From NCBI GenBank assembly GCA_032871835.1, contig CM065296.1, positions 630,001 through 694,000 on the forward strand: a DNA stretch of 64,000 nucleotides, in the 5' to 3' direction. Below, piece by piece: positions 23,184-34,233 of this stretch. The notes below the pieces were generated by a model that had not been told where the DNA came from, did not search any database, and saw only the letters and a list, made by a program, of their open reading frames with translations. The position numbers and the translations under genes are program-made. Positions within the stretch are counted from its first letter, which is position 1; each line of letters starts with the position of its first letter. Source of the DNA: Dipteronia dyeriana (lineage: Eukaryota; Streptophyta; Magnoliopsida; Sapindales; Sapindaceae).

Positions 23184-23707
23184 TGTTGTTGAGGAAAAAT
23201 CGCACACACAAAAATCTAATCACAAACATAAATAATAGAAAGCAATAAGAAGAAAAGAAGACACCAAAGGTTTTACGTGGTTCAGCAATTTACCTACATC
23301 AACGGAGCGCACCACACTCAATCCACTATTTCTCAGAGTTGATTACAATCTCTCTGTCTCTCTTTCAGTCTCTCTACAATTGCTCTCTCTCTAACAATAT
23401 TTTCTCATACACTACACATTTTACGTGATGGTAGTATTTATATGGGAGCACTAGGGTTAGCCAAAAATCAATTGAAATCTATTTCCTTTTCCAGTTACTT
23501 ACGCACGTAAGATTTCCTTTTTTCTCATGAAAACCGTCACTACCGCGGTTTGGACCGCTGTGTAGGCACATGTCTGTGCCGCGGTCCACAACGCATGATT
23601 CGCTTATGAAACTTCACGGTGTGTGCCGTGGTCCGAGTTCGTGTCTCCACCTTGCCACCTGCTGGAACTTATTTTCTTGCTGATTTCTGGCTATACATAT
23701 CCCAACA
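23184..23707 (-). repeat. 3' LTR of Copia element 1
   Basis: Directly repeated with 30110-30648. Shared marks include AAAAATCGCACACAC, TTTTACGTGGTTCAGCAATT, CTCTCTGTCTCTCTTTCAG and the terminal ATCCCAACA. Confidence 0.93.
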
Positions 23708-24054
23708 ATCTCTCACTTGACAACTGAAACACAATCGATGTTATCCATCATTCCTTGATAACTTAGTGGATAAATAACGGAGTGGTCATTCCCCACGTCT
23801 TCACTCTTGAAGACCAACTGAAGTTATGTACAACTCTAGTTTTTCAGTGGTGATTGGCTTGGTTAACATGTCAACCGGATTCTTAGTTCTTGCAATCTTC
23901 ACTAACTTCAACACTCATTTTTCGATTAACGATCGAATAAAGTGGTAGCGTAGGTTTATATGCTTGGTCCTAGAATGGAATGCCGAAGACGGTCACTGTG
24001 CAACACGTTCATCACCTGATCGAATCCCAACTCAGCTAACAACCCTTGTAACCA

Positions 24055-27000
24055 TATAAGCTCATTGCTTGCTTCTATCACAACCACCTACTCTGCTTCA
24101 GTTGTAGATATTGTCACTATCTTCTGCAACTGGGACGCCCAACTAATCGCGGTACTTGCCATTGTAAACACATATCCAGTGGTACTTCTTATATGATCCA
24201 CCTCTCCGGTATAATTTGAATCCACATAACCTTCTAGCTTGATTTCATCTCTTCTGAAGGTTAAACATCTCTCCGTCGTACCCCACAGGTATCTTAGGAT
24301 CCATTTCACTGCTTCCCAGTGTTGCTTGCCTGGATTAGACATGTATCGGCTCACAACTCCTACTGCTTGTGAAATATCTGGTCTTGTGCAAGTCATGTCA
24401 TACATTAGACTTTCGATGGTTGAAGCATAAGGAACTCTAGCCATGAAGTCATTCTCTTCTTCCTTCTTCGGACTCTGATCCTTAGATAACTTGAAGTGAC
24501 TAGCCAAATGTGTTCTCACTGGTTTCGTATCTCTCATGCTGAATCTCTGTAACACCTTCCGAACGTACTCTGCTTGTGAAAGCTTTAGTGTACCTTCCTG
24601 TTTGTCTCTACTAATCCTCATTCCAAGAATTTGCTTTGCCGGACCCAAATCCTTCATCTCAAACTCACTTGAGAGTTGCTTTTTCAAACTGTTAATCTTT
24701 TCTAAATATGCACTAGCTACTAACATGTCTTCAACATATATTAGCAATATTATGAAACTAGACTTAACCTTTTTAAAGTAGCAGCAGTAGTCATCATTGC
24801 ATCTCAAGTAGCCAGTCCCTTGCATGAATCCATCGAACTTCTTATACCACTGTCGGGGAGCTTGTTTTAAACCATACAAGCTCTTTGTTAACTTGCATAC
24901 CAACCCTTCCTTGAAAACTTCCACAAACCCCTCCGGTTGCTTCATGTATATCTCATCCTCAAAATCTTCATGTAGAAAGACAGTCTTCACATCTAACTGC
25001 TCCAGATATAACCATTTTGCTGCGACAATACTCAACACTAACTGGATCGTAGTTAGTTTAACAACGGGAGAAAAAATTTCAGAGTAGTCAATACCTTTAA
25101 TTTGTTGGAAACCTTTAACTACGAGTCGTGCCTTGTATCTCTTGGAACCATCATGTCCCTCTTTGATCCGAAACACCCATTTATTCTGTAAGACTTTCTT
25201 TCCTTCAAGCAACTTGGCTAACTCCCAAGTTTGGTTAGATACCAACAACTTCATCTCATCCTTCATTGCAAGCTCCTACTTGCTCGCATCTTCTCCCTGA
25301 TAAGCTTCATCATAGCACTCAGGCTCTCTCGCATCTGTCAACAACATGTATTGTAAATACTTCCTATTTGGTATAGGAGTTCGAGTTGATCTTCTCAATG
25401 TATTCTGGACCTGTGTCGTTGGAACATCTCTAAGTGGGATAATTTCTTATACATGGGGCTACACACATTGTTCTTCTTCATTCTGTTTAATGTGTTCCAT
25501 GATCCCTCTATCCTATACATCATTCTGTCCAAAATACTCTGGCTCTTCCAGCTCAAACACTTGTGTGTTCCTGTCTTTGTACATGACCCTTTCATTGAAG
25601 ACTACATCTCTACTTCTGATCATCTTACGGTTTTGGTCATCCCACAGCTTGCAACTAAACTCATCTTCTCTGTACCCCACCAAGGTACACTTTACTGATG
25701 GCGTCTAGCTTACTCCTCGCATGATCACCTACATATACATAAGAAACACACCCAAATACTTTAAGATGAGAAATTTTTACCTCTTTTCCAGTACAGATCT
25801 CTTCTGGTATAGCGAGGTCCAAGGGCTTTGATGTCCTCTATTTATCAAATATGTTGTCATATTGACTGCTTCTGCCCAGAATTGTTTTGGTAATCCTGAA
25901 TGTAACCTCATGTTTCTAGCTCTCTCAGTCAATGTCCTGTTCATCCGTTCTACTCTCCCATTCTGCTGTGGAGTTCTAGGAACCGTCCTACAGAGCTTTA
26001 TCCCGCTTTGGTAGCAGAACTTCTTGAATTCATTGTCTTCATACTCTCCACCATTGTCTGAATACAGCTTTTTAATCTTCATCCTTGCCTCGTTCTCAAC
26101 CCTGACTTTCCATCTTTTGAAAGAATCAAATACCTTAGCCTTGTATTTTAGGAAGTAAACCCATACCTTTCTAGAATGATCGTCGATGAAAGTGACGAAA
26201 TACTGTTTACCCCCGCTTGACGAGACTTAAGCTGGACCCCAAACATCGGTGTGCACTAGTTCCACCTTCTCATTTGCAGGTATTCTTCCGGTCCTCTTGA
26301 AGATCACTCGGTTATGTTTTCCCATAATGTAGCTCTCACATAAATCAACTTCAACAGATTTTAATTCTGGAATTTTGCCTTTCGAATGTAGACACTTCAG
26401 ACCCTAAGAACTCTTGTGCCCAAACCTCTGATGCCACAAATTCAGATCATCTTTACCTTTCGTCATAGTGACTGAACCATAACCATCTGTGGTTGTGTAA
26501 AGCGACCCAGTCTTACTTCCTCGGGCAATTTTCATAGCTCCTTTCAAAATCTTCCACTTATCACCTGTGAAAGTCATCACATAACCGTCTGACGCTAGTT
26601 GCCCAATGGAGATCAAGTTCTTCCTCAAGTCCGGTATATGCCTCACATTGTCAAGCTTCCAAACTAACCTTTGCAGTTGAATATTCATATTTCCCTTCCC
26701 GATAATGTCGTATGCTTGATCGTCACCAAGATACATTTTACCCAAATTTTCAGAGATGTAGTTCTCGAACAATTCCCTGTGAGGTATGACATGGAATGAC
26801 GCTCCCAAATCTAGGACCCAAGACTTCACCTTGCTTTCCAACGAGCAGATAAGGCAGTTATCTGACTCCTCCGATACACAATTTGTACTGCTCTTGCTCT
26901 TATCTTTCTTCTCAGATTTACACTCATACGAGATGTGGCCTTTCTTACCACAATTCCAGCACTCTACATCCTTTTTGCTTCATTGTTGGTTTCCCTAATA

Positions 27001-27560
27001 GTTAGCATGATTCCTTGATTTGGACTTCCCTCTAGACTTTGATCTTCCACGTTGATTTGTGTTCCGATTTCTGCTTCTGCCTTATCTACCTTCCAAATTC
27101 AGTGATGATGATGTAGACGCCACTAGTCCCTATTCACGCATCATGATTTCTTCGGTCATGATCATGTTTACAACCTGTTGAAGATTCAATTTTTCTTTCC
27201 CGAACGAGTTAGCAATCGATTGGTTTGTCGTCTTTCAACTTTCTGGCAATTGGGTGAGTAGGAACGCCACCATAAACTCCTCATCAAAACCCATAGATAA
27301 AGAACACAACCCGTCTTTCACTTTGTTGAACTGATTCAGAAAATCTTTAAAGTTCTGACCCTCCGCCATCTCCAAGGTTGATAATTTATTGACAAGATGG
27401 ACTTTTCTTACCGCGGAAGGATGTTCGTATAAGTATGATAGGGTATCCATTAGATCTTTGGCAGTCTGTTGACCTTTTACGTTGAAGGCGACCTGCTTCG
27501 TCAAACTGAGACAAATTGCTCACAATCCTTTCTGGTCCAGGAGTTCAAAATCATCATCAT
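24055..27560 (-). pseudogene. Copia gag-pol polyprotein remnant
   Basis: Read on the minus strand: a gag fragment with EGQNFKDFLNQFNKV (27235-27504), then a zinc knuckle CWNCGKKGHISYEC (about 26926-26967), then a protease site WVLDLGAS (near 26800), where the usual D-S/T-G is D-L-G. The integrase keeps SDNGGEYEDNEF and TPQQNGRVERMNRT (25777-26082). The RT block (24088-25266) is long and well conserved, with NKWVFRIK, YKARLVVKGFQQ and QLDVKTVFLHEDFE, but its catalytic YVDD is YVED (near 24735). RNase H begins STTEAE and is cut by a stop at 24088-24090, after which recognisable sequence continues. Stops and frameshifts separate every block, so no polyprotein can be made. Confidence 0.9.
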
Positions 27561-28813
27561 CCATGTTCTTCGGCTTCCATTTCTTTTCTCAATCTTCATC
27601 GGTCATATCCTTTGGTCTCTCTTTTATCGGCCAATGCAAATCCTTCTGGCACAGATAATCTTCTATATGCATCTTCTAGAAGCTAAAATTCGATCCATTG
27701 AATTTCTCAATCTTGTGTGTTTCTTTCTTTGACTCCATCTCCACGACGAAATCGATGACCTCGAGAAAACCTAGATTTGTACGAAAAAATAATCTGTCTC
27801 AACTAGAGGTGTCAATATGGGTCACGACACGACGGGTCGACATGACACGAACACGATTATTACGGGTTTGGGTTGAGGCTAAATGGGTCGTGTCAATAAA
27901 CGGGTCAATCCGTCTAACCCGTTTAATAATCGTGTCGTGTCCGGGTTAACCTTAACGGGTCACGGGTTGACACGATTATTAGGGGTATTTATGTAATTTT
28001 ATTTATTAAGGGTATTTATGTAATTTTACCTATCATATAAATTGAAAAGCAAACCCTAACCTCACTTAACACCATCAGAATTCAGATTGCTCCTATAGTC
28101 CTACCAACTCTCATCGTCGTCATTCCCAAACCCTAACTACTCTCATCGCCTACCAGTCTCCTCTCCCTCGTTGTCACTGTCGGCTCATCTCCCTCACCGG
28201 CTCACCGACACCCTTTGCTTGGTTACAGCTCTCCCTCACCGTACCATGACTACTGTAACGGTGCAACCTCTGTAAGAGACTCATTCCTTTGTTTTGTTCA
28301 TACTCCAACCTCTGTTTCTTTTGACATTATTTGTAGAAAAATAATTTCCTTTATGGCTTTCTTGGTTTCTCTCTATTTCTGGCTTTCTGCATGGTCTGTT
28401 ACTCTATGTTCTGTGTTGTTGATGTGTCAATTGTAGGCCGTAGTTTTGTGACCATTGAAAGTGTAATAGAGTTGCGTCAAATATCGAAAGTGGTTGCAAT
28501 GAAACTGTTAGTCTTAAAATATATTTTTACAAGTTAAGTGTTTGAAATCTTTCAAGCTTCTGGTCTCACCGGTCCTTAAAATTGTATGATCAATTCGATA
28601 TGTTCATATGTGAGAGTTAATTGGCTATTTGACTTGGAAGGTTTCAAAATTAATTAGATGCAGTGATTTTGAAAACAAAAAGCAGACAGATGTCCTGCAA
28701 CTGTATGAGACAATGTCAACTTTTCTTTTTGATAGAGAAAATGCAACCTGGAAATTTGATGGTTGTATTTTAGTTGTACTTCTATAATTCCAACTTCTGT
28801 GTCTGTGGCTGTA

Positions 28814-29537
28814 GTTTGGTGATGGCCATTGTAACATGTTTGGTTGGTTTGCACTATGGGCATCTCATCATCCATTTTAGGTGATCAATCTTTTTGTCCT
28901 TTTTTTTAAAAAAAAAAATCTTGTTTCTTTCCTTATTGTAGTTAATTGTTTTTGTGCACTTTGTCTAATACATACAGGATCACAAGGACATAATTCTTGC
29001 CTAGACAATTTCATCTTCTTGTCTTTTATGTTCGGGTCTTGCCATGGACTTATTTGGTACGTACTGCTATTTTTTTGGGGGGTCTCTTAGTTGTGTCTTT
29101 CGAATAGGTTTTGGGTAGTACCAATTGCAATTAAAGTATTTAACATATAACTTATCTACTTATTGTAGGAATGCACATAAACAAAGTCCTATACACATTT
29201 AGTTACATGTGTGTCACTGCAGGAGTTTCTAGCATCCTCTTTACTGGAATTTACTATATGGTTGGATATCTAGTCATCTCACACTTCAAAAACACTTTAA
29301 TCACTCTTTTGCAAAATAGCATTTATAGGAAAAGGAACTCAATTCGCTTATTTTTCCCCCGTTATGATAGGGAACTTTGGGCTGTTCTTACAGGTTGATG
29401 TGTGTGGATTTAGGCACAACACTCTGGTATTCGAGTGGATAGGGCTTCACGCGTTGATGATTTACATTCTTGTGGCCTGCAATGTCCTGTCAGTAGTTCC
29501 GCAGGGATTTTATTGGAGGCAGCCGCAAAATAATATT
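28814..29537 (+). pseudogene. Captured exons of an HGSNAT-like (DUF1624/DUF5009-type) acetyltransferase
   Basis: Four exon-like blocks with splice signals in order. About 28814-28880 gives VGLHYGHLIIHF. 28978-29056 gives DHKDIIL and SCLLCSGLAMDLFG with an in-frame stop. 29169-29260 gives MHINKVLYTFSYMCVTAG. 29394-29537 gives VDVCGFRHNTLVFEWIG and YILVACNVL, then QGFYWRQPQNNIV. These match the C-terminal membrane part of plant heparan-alpha-glucosaminide N-acetyltransferase-like proteins. Introns are retained, so the capture was from genomic DNA rather than a retrocopy. The first junction has lost a base and exon 2 has a TAG, so the copy is not functional. The upstream source of 28090-28440 is not recognised. 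Confidence 0.7.
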
Positions 29538-29618
29538 GTGGGTTTCTTATTTCCTGTCTCAATTCCTGTCTCAAGAAATTATTCATTTAATTTGTGATAT
29601 TGCAGTCTAATAAATTCT

Positions 29619-29663
29619 TTTTTTTTTCTTCTTTTTTTTTCTTCTTTTTTTTTCTTCTTTTTT
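29619..29663. repeat. T/C-rich (TTTTTTTTTCTTC)n simple repeat
   Basis: About four units of a T-run ending in CTTC, inside the hAT element just after the captured exons. Confidence 0.7.
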
Positions 29664-30109
29664 TGTTGTGGCAGCTTCGGTTAATTAGGATCGGTAAAAA
29701 ATGAATGGGTAGCTCATGGTTGTTGAATTATAGTTTGTTATGTACAGTTGAAATTTCTCTCCATATAATTTGGAGCAGTGTATAATGCAAAATGTTTTAT
29801 GTGGATTGAGGATATATTTGAATTAGTGTACTGATTACTTTTCCTAAAATTTTATTATTAATGTGTATTTTAGTGAAATATTGAAATTAGTATTAAAATG
29901 TTATACGGGGTCATCTAAACGGGTCATCTAACACGACCCGTCAAACCCATTTATTAAATGGGTTATTCGTGTCGTGTACGAGTTGACCCAAAAATAATCG
30001 TGTCGTGTTTGGGTCGACCTAAAACTAGTCGTGTCATGTTCGGGTTGACCCAAACACGACCTGCCAACCCGAATTGACACCCTTAGCCCCAACCTATTAT
30101 GATACCAAT

Positions 30110-30648
30110 TGTTATTGAGAAAAAATCGCACACACACAAATCTAATCATAAACACAGATAATATAAAGCAATAAGAAGGAAAGAAGACACCAAAGATTTT
30201 ACGTGGTTCAGCAATTTGTCTACGTCCACGGAGCGCACCGCACTTCTCAGAGTTGATTACAATCTCTCTGTCTCTCTTTCAGCCTCTCTACAATTGCTAT
30301 CTCTCTCTCTCTAGCAATATTTTCTCACACACTACACACTACACACTTTACATGATGGTAGTATTTATATAGGAGCACTAGGATTAACCAAATCCCAATT
30401 GGAATATATTTCTTTTTCCAATTACTTATGCACACGAGATTTCTTTTTTTTTTTCTCTTGAAATCCGTCACTACCGCTGTCTAGACCGTTGTGTAGGCAC
30501 ATGTCTATGCCGCGGTCCACAATGCATGATTCGACTGTGAAAATTCACGGTGTGTGCCCCGATCCGAGTTCGTGTCTCCGTTGTGGTCTCCGCCGGCCAC
30601 TGCTGAAACTCATTTTCTTGTTGATTTCTAGCTTCACATATCCCAACA
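30110..30648 (-). repeat. 5' LTR of Copia element 1
   Basis: 539 bases, direct repeat of 23184-23707. It starts TGTTATTGAG and ends ATCCCAACA, and is flanked on the right by target copy TACCC. Confidence 0.93.
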
Positions 30649-31257
30649 TACCCAAATTCTCACTTCCCCATTCCCATGGGGGGGATGATTTTCATCTCCA
30701 AATTGAAATGGGATGTGGGGAATGGAGATGATTTTCATCTCCAAATCGAAATGGGGATGGGGATGGGGATGAGAGAGGTCTCTCCATCTCATTTCCCTAT
30801 TTTCCCCCACAAATGTATTAAAATGGGGATTTTCTCCAAACCTTATATATATATAGTAAAATCTCAATAAATGAATGTTCGATAAATTAACAACCCCGCT
30901 TAAATAATAAAATCTTCCGGTCCTGACTTGGGTCTGTATACTAAATTAATAACCTTGTTAAATGCATAAGATAATAATTTTTTTTGAAGTCCTTTAGGTC
31001 CCAATGAATATATAAATTAATAATTGATTAAATATATAAAAAATATAACATATAAAAATTCATAATACATATCAATAAATTTTTAACTTAACAACTTCAT
31101 TTCATAAAAAAAAAAAAACTTAACAGCTCTATTTTCTCGATTCAAATCTTTCTTCAAATATGCATCGAAAGTCGTTTGTCTTTTCTTTATATTGAAACCG
31201 AACTCAATCTGATACTTAATTTTTTGCAAATTACCATATTGGTATATCAATATATAA

Positions 31258-31283
31258 ACACACACACACACACACACACACAC
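31258..31283. repeat. (CA)n microsatellite
   Basis: Thirteen CA units in a row inside the pogo-type element. Confidence 0.9.
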
Positions 31284-31298
31284 GAAAATTTTCACATA

Positions 31299-31446
31299 TG
31301 TGCGCACCGATGGAATTATATAAGGACATTGAATATAAGTCACTCAATTTATATACTTTGACTTGACATGTAAGCACTTGTCAAAGCTCTTTTTTAAATA
31401 AGTGGTTCACATTCAATGTCCTTATATAATTCCATCAATGTGCGCT
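31299..31446. other. Long hairpin inside the pogo-type element
   Basis: A 26-base perfect inverted repeat (31309-31334 with 31411-31436) is extended outwards by GCGCAC/GTGCGC across a 2-base bulge. The loop is about 76 bases. Inside the loop ACTTTGAC...GTCAAAG can pair again. See findings. Confidence 0.7.
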
Positions 31447-31488
31447 GATAGGAAAATGATTGTATATATATCATTTTGTAGTACGAAG

Positions 31489-32055
31489 TTATTTAATGTT
31501 ACTATTGCTTGAAAGGTCTCTTTCGAAGAAACGTTTGGTAAAAACACTAATGTTATCTGGATCATGATTATCGGTAGGCGTATTCATTACATTTTGAATA
31601 ATTTCTTTATCAGTAGGCGATTCCGCCACTATATCATATTCACTAGGATAATTCAAAAAGTGATCAACATCCATCACATTTTTATAATGTATACCATAAA
31701 TGGCTTCATGTAATCCATCAGGCCATGTTTGACACATATGATTGGCTTGGGATTGGACTATTTAAGTCATTATCCCATATCTGGTGATGTTTTGGAACAT
31801 GAGATTATTAGTCCAAAAAGAAAAATAGTCTCATGTTTATGGGATTAAATAAACCCACCTACAACCCCATTTTTACTTATCCTATGACTATTTTACATGT
31901 GGTCCCCAGCCATTTATTTGATCTCTCATTTACTTTTATGTTTATTTATTCTATGTTTTATCTTATTTTCTAATTTTCTATGGTTATTTAGCCATTTTAG
32001 GTAAAACTTTTTTACCTTCTAACCTATTGTTGATATCTTTAAAATTATTATAGTT

Positions 32056-32103
<48 letters not shown>

Positions 32104-32600
32104 TACATTTTGATATTGTTACTTTAATAATATATAAATTAAAACATTTATTCTTCAAATACATATTTAATATTTTTTATCAAATTAAAAATATTATTAT
32201 ATTTAGTCCAATCCTATGTTTCATCAAACAAAACGTATTATTAATTTAGTCTAGTCTCATATTTTCCCAAACACAGTATAGTATTAATTTAGTCAAATCC
32301 ACTATAGTCCAGTCCAATCCCCTCTAATCCCAGTCTCATCTCAATCCAATCCAATCCTATGAAATAATCCAATCCAATCTTGCGCACCAAACGGGGCCTC
32401 AATGTCTTTATCTTCACTAATTTGTGGTTCAGAAGTCATATCACTGGTATATCTTCATCTGAACAGATCTTGCAATGTCGAAAATAATTTGAGATAGTTG
32501 TTGTCTTCATATCAATGTTCAAAGTCGTATTAATAAATTTCATAGCATTCAATATGTTAATTTTTTCAGAATTTGTTGCTCCTACCTTGTAGCCTTCCAA
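31489..32600 (-). pseudogene. Pogo transposase C-terminal remnant, split by a MITE
   Basis: On the minus strand, 32430-32600 gives LEGYKVGATNSEKINILNAM and ISNYFRHCKICSDEDIP, matching the end of the CENP-B/DDE_1-like transposase domain of plant pogo elements. The frame meets a TGA and then the MITE at 32398. It resumes after 31718 as GLHEAIYGIHYKNVMDVDHF, then DIVAESPTDKEIIQ. The catalytic DDE core is not present in this copy. Confidence 0.6.
31721..32398. mobile_element. PIF/Harbinger-like MITE within the pogo transposase
   Basis: The left end GGCCATGTTTGACAC and the reverse complement of the right end GGCCCCGTTTGGTGC form inverted repeats, each followed by GATTGG words. The triplet TCA flanks both sides (31718-31720 and 32399-32401), the size expected of PIF-type elements. 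A (TA)n core lies at 32056-32097. 678 bases, no coding capacity. Confidence 0.75.
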
Positions 32601-33364
32601 GATGTTAGAGCAGAAACGACGTTAATAATGAATTTTAGTGCTAAAATAATCTTAGCATCGCATGATTAAATATTTGACGTTGTTTTAGGAGTATTAGGAG
32701 ACAAGAAAAATAGTTAAACATTTGTCAAACCTTCAGTAACCTTTAATATGTAAGTACCTATTAACTTCTATACATGTACAATTAAAAACACAATTTTTTT
32801 ATAAAAAATAGTAAAAATAGTAAAAACGTAAAACTCCTTTTAAATTAATAAATATTCATTTATCAATAAATTAATAAATTATTCATTTATCGATAAATAA
32901 ATAACCCCTCTAAAATAATATTTTTTTCCGGTCCCAACAACATTATTTTATAGGGGTTTTACTGTATATATATCTTAATATTTTTTATTCTTTCTGTTTT
33001 TTTAACCTCAACGTAATGAGTATATATATATATACTTAATATTTTTATTATTATTTGATTTATTTCTATTCTAAATTTTCTTTATTTGAATTTGTAATTG
33101 ATTGTTTTTTTTAGTATGTAATTTTTAGTCAAATAGGAAAGTGGAAAAACGAGGGAATAGATAAAACGGGAAAATTGGGAAAATGAGAAAAAATGAAAAA
33201 AATGAAAAAATGGGGATAGCGATGGGGATACCTCCCCCAAAAACTTCTCCATCCCTATTTTCTACAAATGGGGAAATAGGGAGGGATTGGGAAGGGTTTT
33301 GGAAATGGGGATGGGGATGGGGGTACTTATATCTATCCCCATTTCCCCAATGCCCATTCCTATA

Positions 33365-33419
33365 CCTGAGATGGCCGTGATGTCTGCTACAAATTCTATG
33401 CAAGTTCCAGTAGGATGGT
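33365..33419 (+). pseudogene. Kinase pseudogene, C-terminal tail beyond the nested insertion
   Basis: After the right target copy (CCTGAGAT) the interrupted kinase frame resumes as MAVMSATNSMQVPVGW and ends at TGA (33417-33419). Removing the nest joins it directly to HPYLLP at 23140-23154. The tail is inferred from frame continuity. Confidence 0.5.
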
Positions 33420-33849
33420 GATCATTGTGGTTTATTAACACTTTGTGATAGAGAGGTCTCTCGATTTTACTGATTGATTGATTCAATTGATTATTAATAT
33501 GTTGAGGAAAGAATGGTTGTTACAGTTGTTACTTGTTACTGACCAACAGTGATTGAGTCTCTTTCGAGGCTTGACGTTCCCATTTCTTTGCAATTTCCTT
33601 TTATTAGTATTTTTCACTATTTTAGCACCTAAGTTGTGATGGATTTCTTTCAAGATACTTCAAACTATAGAGGTTAATGTACGTTAGCATTGCTATTATA
33701 AGATTCATGATTGAGTTTGTCAAATACTCAAATGTCCGATTCTAATAAATTGATAGATGAACATAATAACATGTGATCATTAAGGTTAATTCAATTATCG
33801 TCTGGTCATATTGTTGCAGCATTGATTCAATACTCTTTTATCTTCGTTT
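33420..33849. other. Intergenic; contains a short copy of the AIG2-like leader
   Basis: At 33454-33540 the sequence follows the AIG2-like 5' region (19345-19430): CTCTCGATTTTACTGATTGA against CTCTCGATTCTACTGATCGA, then GATTCAATT and GGTTGTTACA. No exon of that gene is recognisable here. Confidence 0.5.
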
Positions 33850-34233
33850 GATAATTTCTAGCTGATTACAAAACATATTTGATCACTACATACGAATGAT
33901 AATCCACACTGAACTCCTTTGAGTCATTGTTTTCGATATCTCAATGAACGTTAAAATGCGATCATCCAAAACATATGAATCATAATTGTGGTTTAAGAGA
34001 TAATGATTGATGCTGTTTAGGACACTTCCATACACGAACACAATATAACTTGGAAATGTAAATGCAAGTGATAAAACAAAGGGTTCTTTCATTGGCTATA
34101 AATTGAAATTTACATCAGTACAGTTAACACATCTTGTATAAGATGATTGATTGTTCTTCTTCTCCATTCCAACCCACATTGTTTGCAGTCCTCACATATG
34201 TTTAGGAAAAAGATCAACAACATATGATTTAAG
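33850..34233. repeat. PBA1 3' flank, copy 1 of a direct duplication (partner 37750-38140)
   Basis: Shares GATTACAAAACATATTT, AATGATAATCCACA, GAGTCATTGTTTT, ATAACTTGGAAATG and CACATTGTTTGC in the same order and orientation with 37750-38140. The similarity runs up to the PBA1 stop codon region (AACAACATATGATT) and ends there. Confidence 0.7.

Larger units (their letters stand above)
27804..30085 (+). mobile_element. Non-autonomous hAT element carrying host gene exons
   Basis: The ends are TAGAGGTGTCAAT (27804) and, on the other strand, TAAGGGTGTCAATT (30085). Beside them lie subterminal repeats of GGGTCGTGTC and CGGGTTGACCC words. The flanks GTCTCAAC (27796-27803) and GCCCCAAC (30086-30093) are a 6/8 target duplication. 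The element is 2282 bases, encodes no transposase, and lies inside Copia element 1. It contains a run of exon-intron structure from a host gene (see 28814-29537). Confidence 0.75.
23184..30648 (-). mobile_element. Ty1/Copia LTR retrotransposon, 7.5 kb, decayed
   Basis: LTRs lie at 23184-23707 (3' LTR in coding sense) and 30110-30648 (5' LTR). Both start TGTT and end CAACA, and they are clearly similar along their length. The target duplication TACCC is perfect (23179-23183 and 30649-30653). Beside the 5' LTR the minus strand reads TTGGTATCATAATAGG (about 30094-30108), a mutated tRNA-Met primer site. The internal genes run on the minus strand in the order gag, protease, integrase, RT, RNase H, which is the Copia order. 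A second hAT element (27804-30085) sits between the primer site and gag. Confidence 0.93.
30854..32964 (-). mobile_element. Pogo-type element of the Emigrant/Lemi1 group
   Basis: The left end TAGTAAAATCTCAATAAAT and the reverse complement of the right end CAGTAAAACCCCTATAAAA match the CAGTAAAACCTCTATAAATT terminus known from Emigrant and Lemi1. TA dinucleotides flank both ends (30852-30853 and 32965-32966). CCGGTCC words inside each end extend the inverted repeat. A transposase remnant lies inside on the minus strand. The element is itself interrupted by a PIF-type MITE at 31721-32398. Confidence 0.75.
23155..33364. mobile_element. hAT MITE host of a 10.2 kb nested insertion
   Basis: The outermost element starts TAGGGATGGACATT at 23155 and ends, on the complementary strand, TAGGAATGGGCATT near 33362. 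The flanks CCTAAGAT (23147-23154) and CCTGAGAT (33365-33372) are a 7/8 target duplication of hAT size. Its own sequence is only about 630 bases, GGGGAT/ATCCCC-rich, and survives at 23155-23183, 30649-30853 and 32965-33364. Everything else inside is younger: a Copia element (23184-30648) and a pogo element (30854-32964). Confidence 0.65.

Noticed and set aside
25346..25708. 120-codon open frame on the plus strand
   Set aside because: It is the antisense of the Copia element 1 pol region and has no domain of its own.
33125..33403. Open frames around 33125-33403
   Set aside because: Low-complexity GGGGAT-rich sequence of the outer hAT MITE, open by chance.
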